Below are positions 63,912 through 64,000 of a DNA stretch of 64,000 nucleotides, in pieces; position 1 is the first letter of the stretch; each line of letters starts with the position of its first letter. The stretch lies in the NCBI GenBank assembly GCA_034231615.1, contig CM067306.1:40773101-40837100 (forward strand), given 5' to 3'. The position numbers and the translations under genes were made by a program. The stretch is from Meghimatium bilineatum (Eukaryota > Mollusca > Gastropoda > Stylommatophora > Philomycidae). The notes beneath the pieces were generated by a model, which was given only the letters and a program-made list of their open reading frames with translations, did no database searches and was not told where the DNA came from.

Positions 63912-64000
63912 TTTCTCTGGTTCCTTTGTTCTTCCTAAAACTGATGCAAAACAATGAAACACATTATCAATCATAGGATGCAGTGGTACCTTGAAAGTGG

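Overview
The window is animal (metazoan) genomic DNA, not prokaryotic. Genes are split by GT-AG introns of up to 22 kb, intergenic DNA is AT-rich, and the sequence is packed with LINE, Penelope-like, piggyBac, mariner, SINE and MITE remnants plus many minisatellites. The repeat mix suggests an invertebrate, possibly a mollusc or another lophotrochozoan, but the species cannot be fixed from this sequence.

One host gene can be supported. It is the 3' half of CASD1 on the + strand, whose ten last exons lie at 680-788, 3995-4084, 8410-8529, 30364-30520, 36080-36159, 37977-38081, 41866-42006, 45564-45641, 47278-47370 and 52329-52586. They join in one open frame of 409 codons. They encode the multi-pass Cas1p-type acyltransferase domain (sialic-acid or polysaccharide O-acetylation in the Golgi). 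The N-terminal SGNH catalytic half lies upstream of base 1. A candidate poly(A) signal is at 53384-53389.

Region by region: 1-8.5 kb holds minisatellites and LINE tails between exons 1 and 3. The giant intron 8.5-30.4 kb holds degraded RTE-like LINEs, a piggyBac relic (19.36-24.46 kb) split by a nearly intact Penelope-like element (20.7-23.2 kb), a transposon-type pseudogene (25.1-25.8 kb), and a 1.5-kb minisatellite grown out of the GIY-YIG coding region of a second Penelope copy (26.4-28 kb). From 30.5 to 47.3 kb, six short exons alternate with Penelope tails, a 32-copy 30-bp minisatellite, nested LINEs, a young tRNA-derived SINE next to an exon, and an interrupted mariner relic. At 47.36 kb a minisatellite starts at an exon-intron junction and has itself received a piggyBac-type MITE. 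After the gene end (52.6 kb) come three blocks of one 18/13-bp satellite (53.9-56.5 kb), a Penelope-type insertion with target duplication, a LINE endonuclease fragment, RTE fragments and pogo-type MITEs.

No operon, CRISPR array, defence system or intact second host gene is visible. The unusual content is structural: minisatellites seeded from functional motifs (a splice donor and an endonuclease motif), nested insertions with readable target duplications, and inverted repeats flanking a CASD1 exon.
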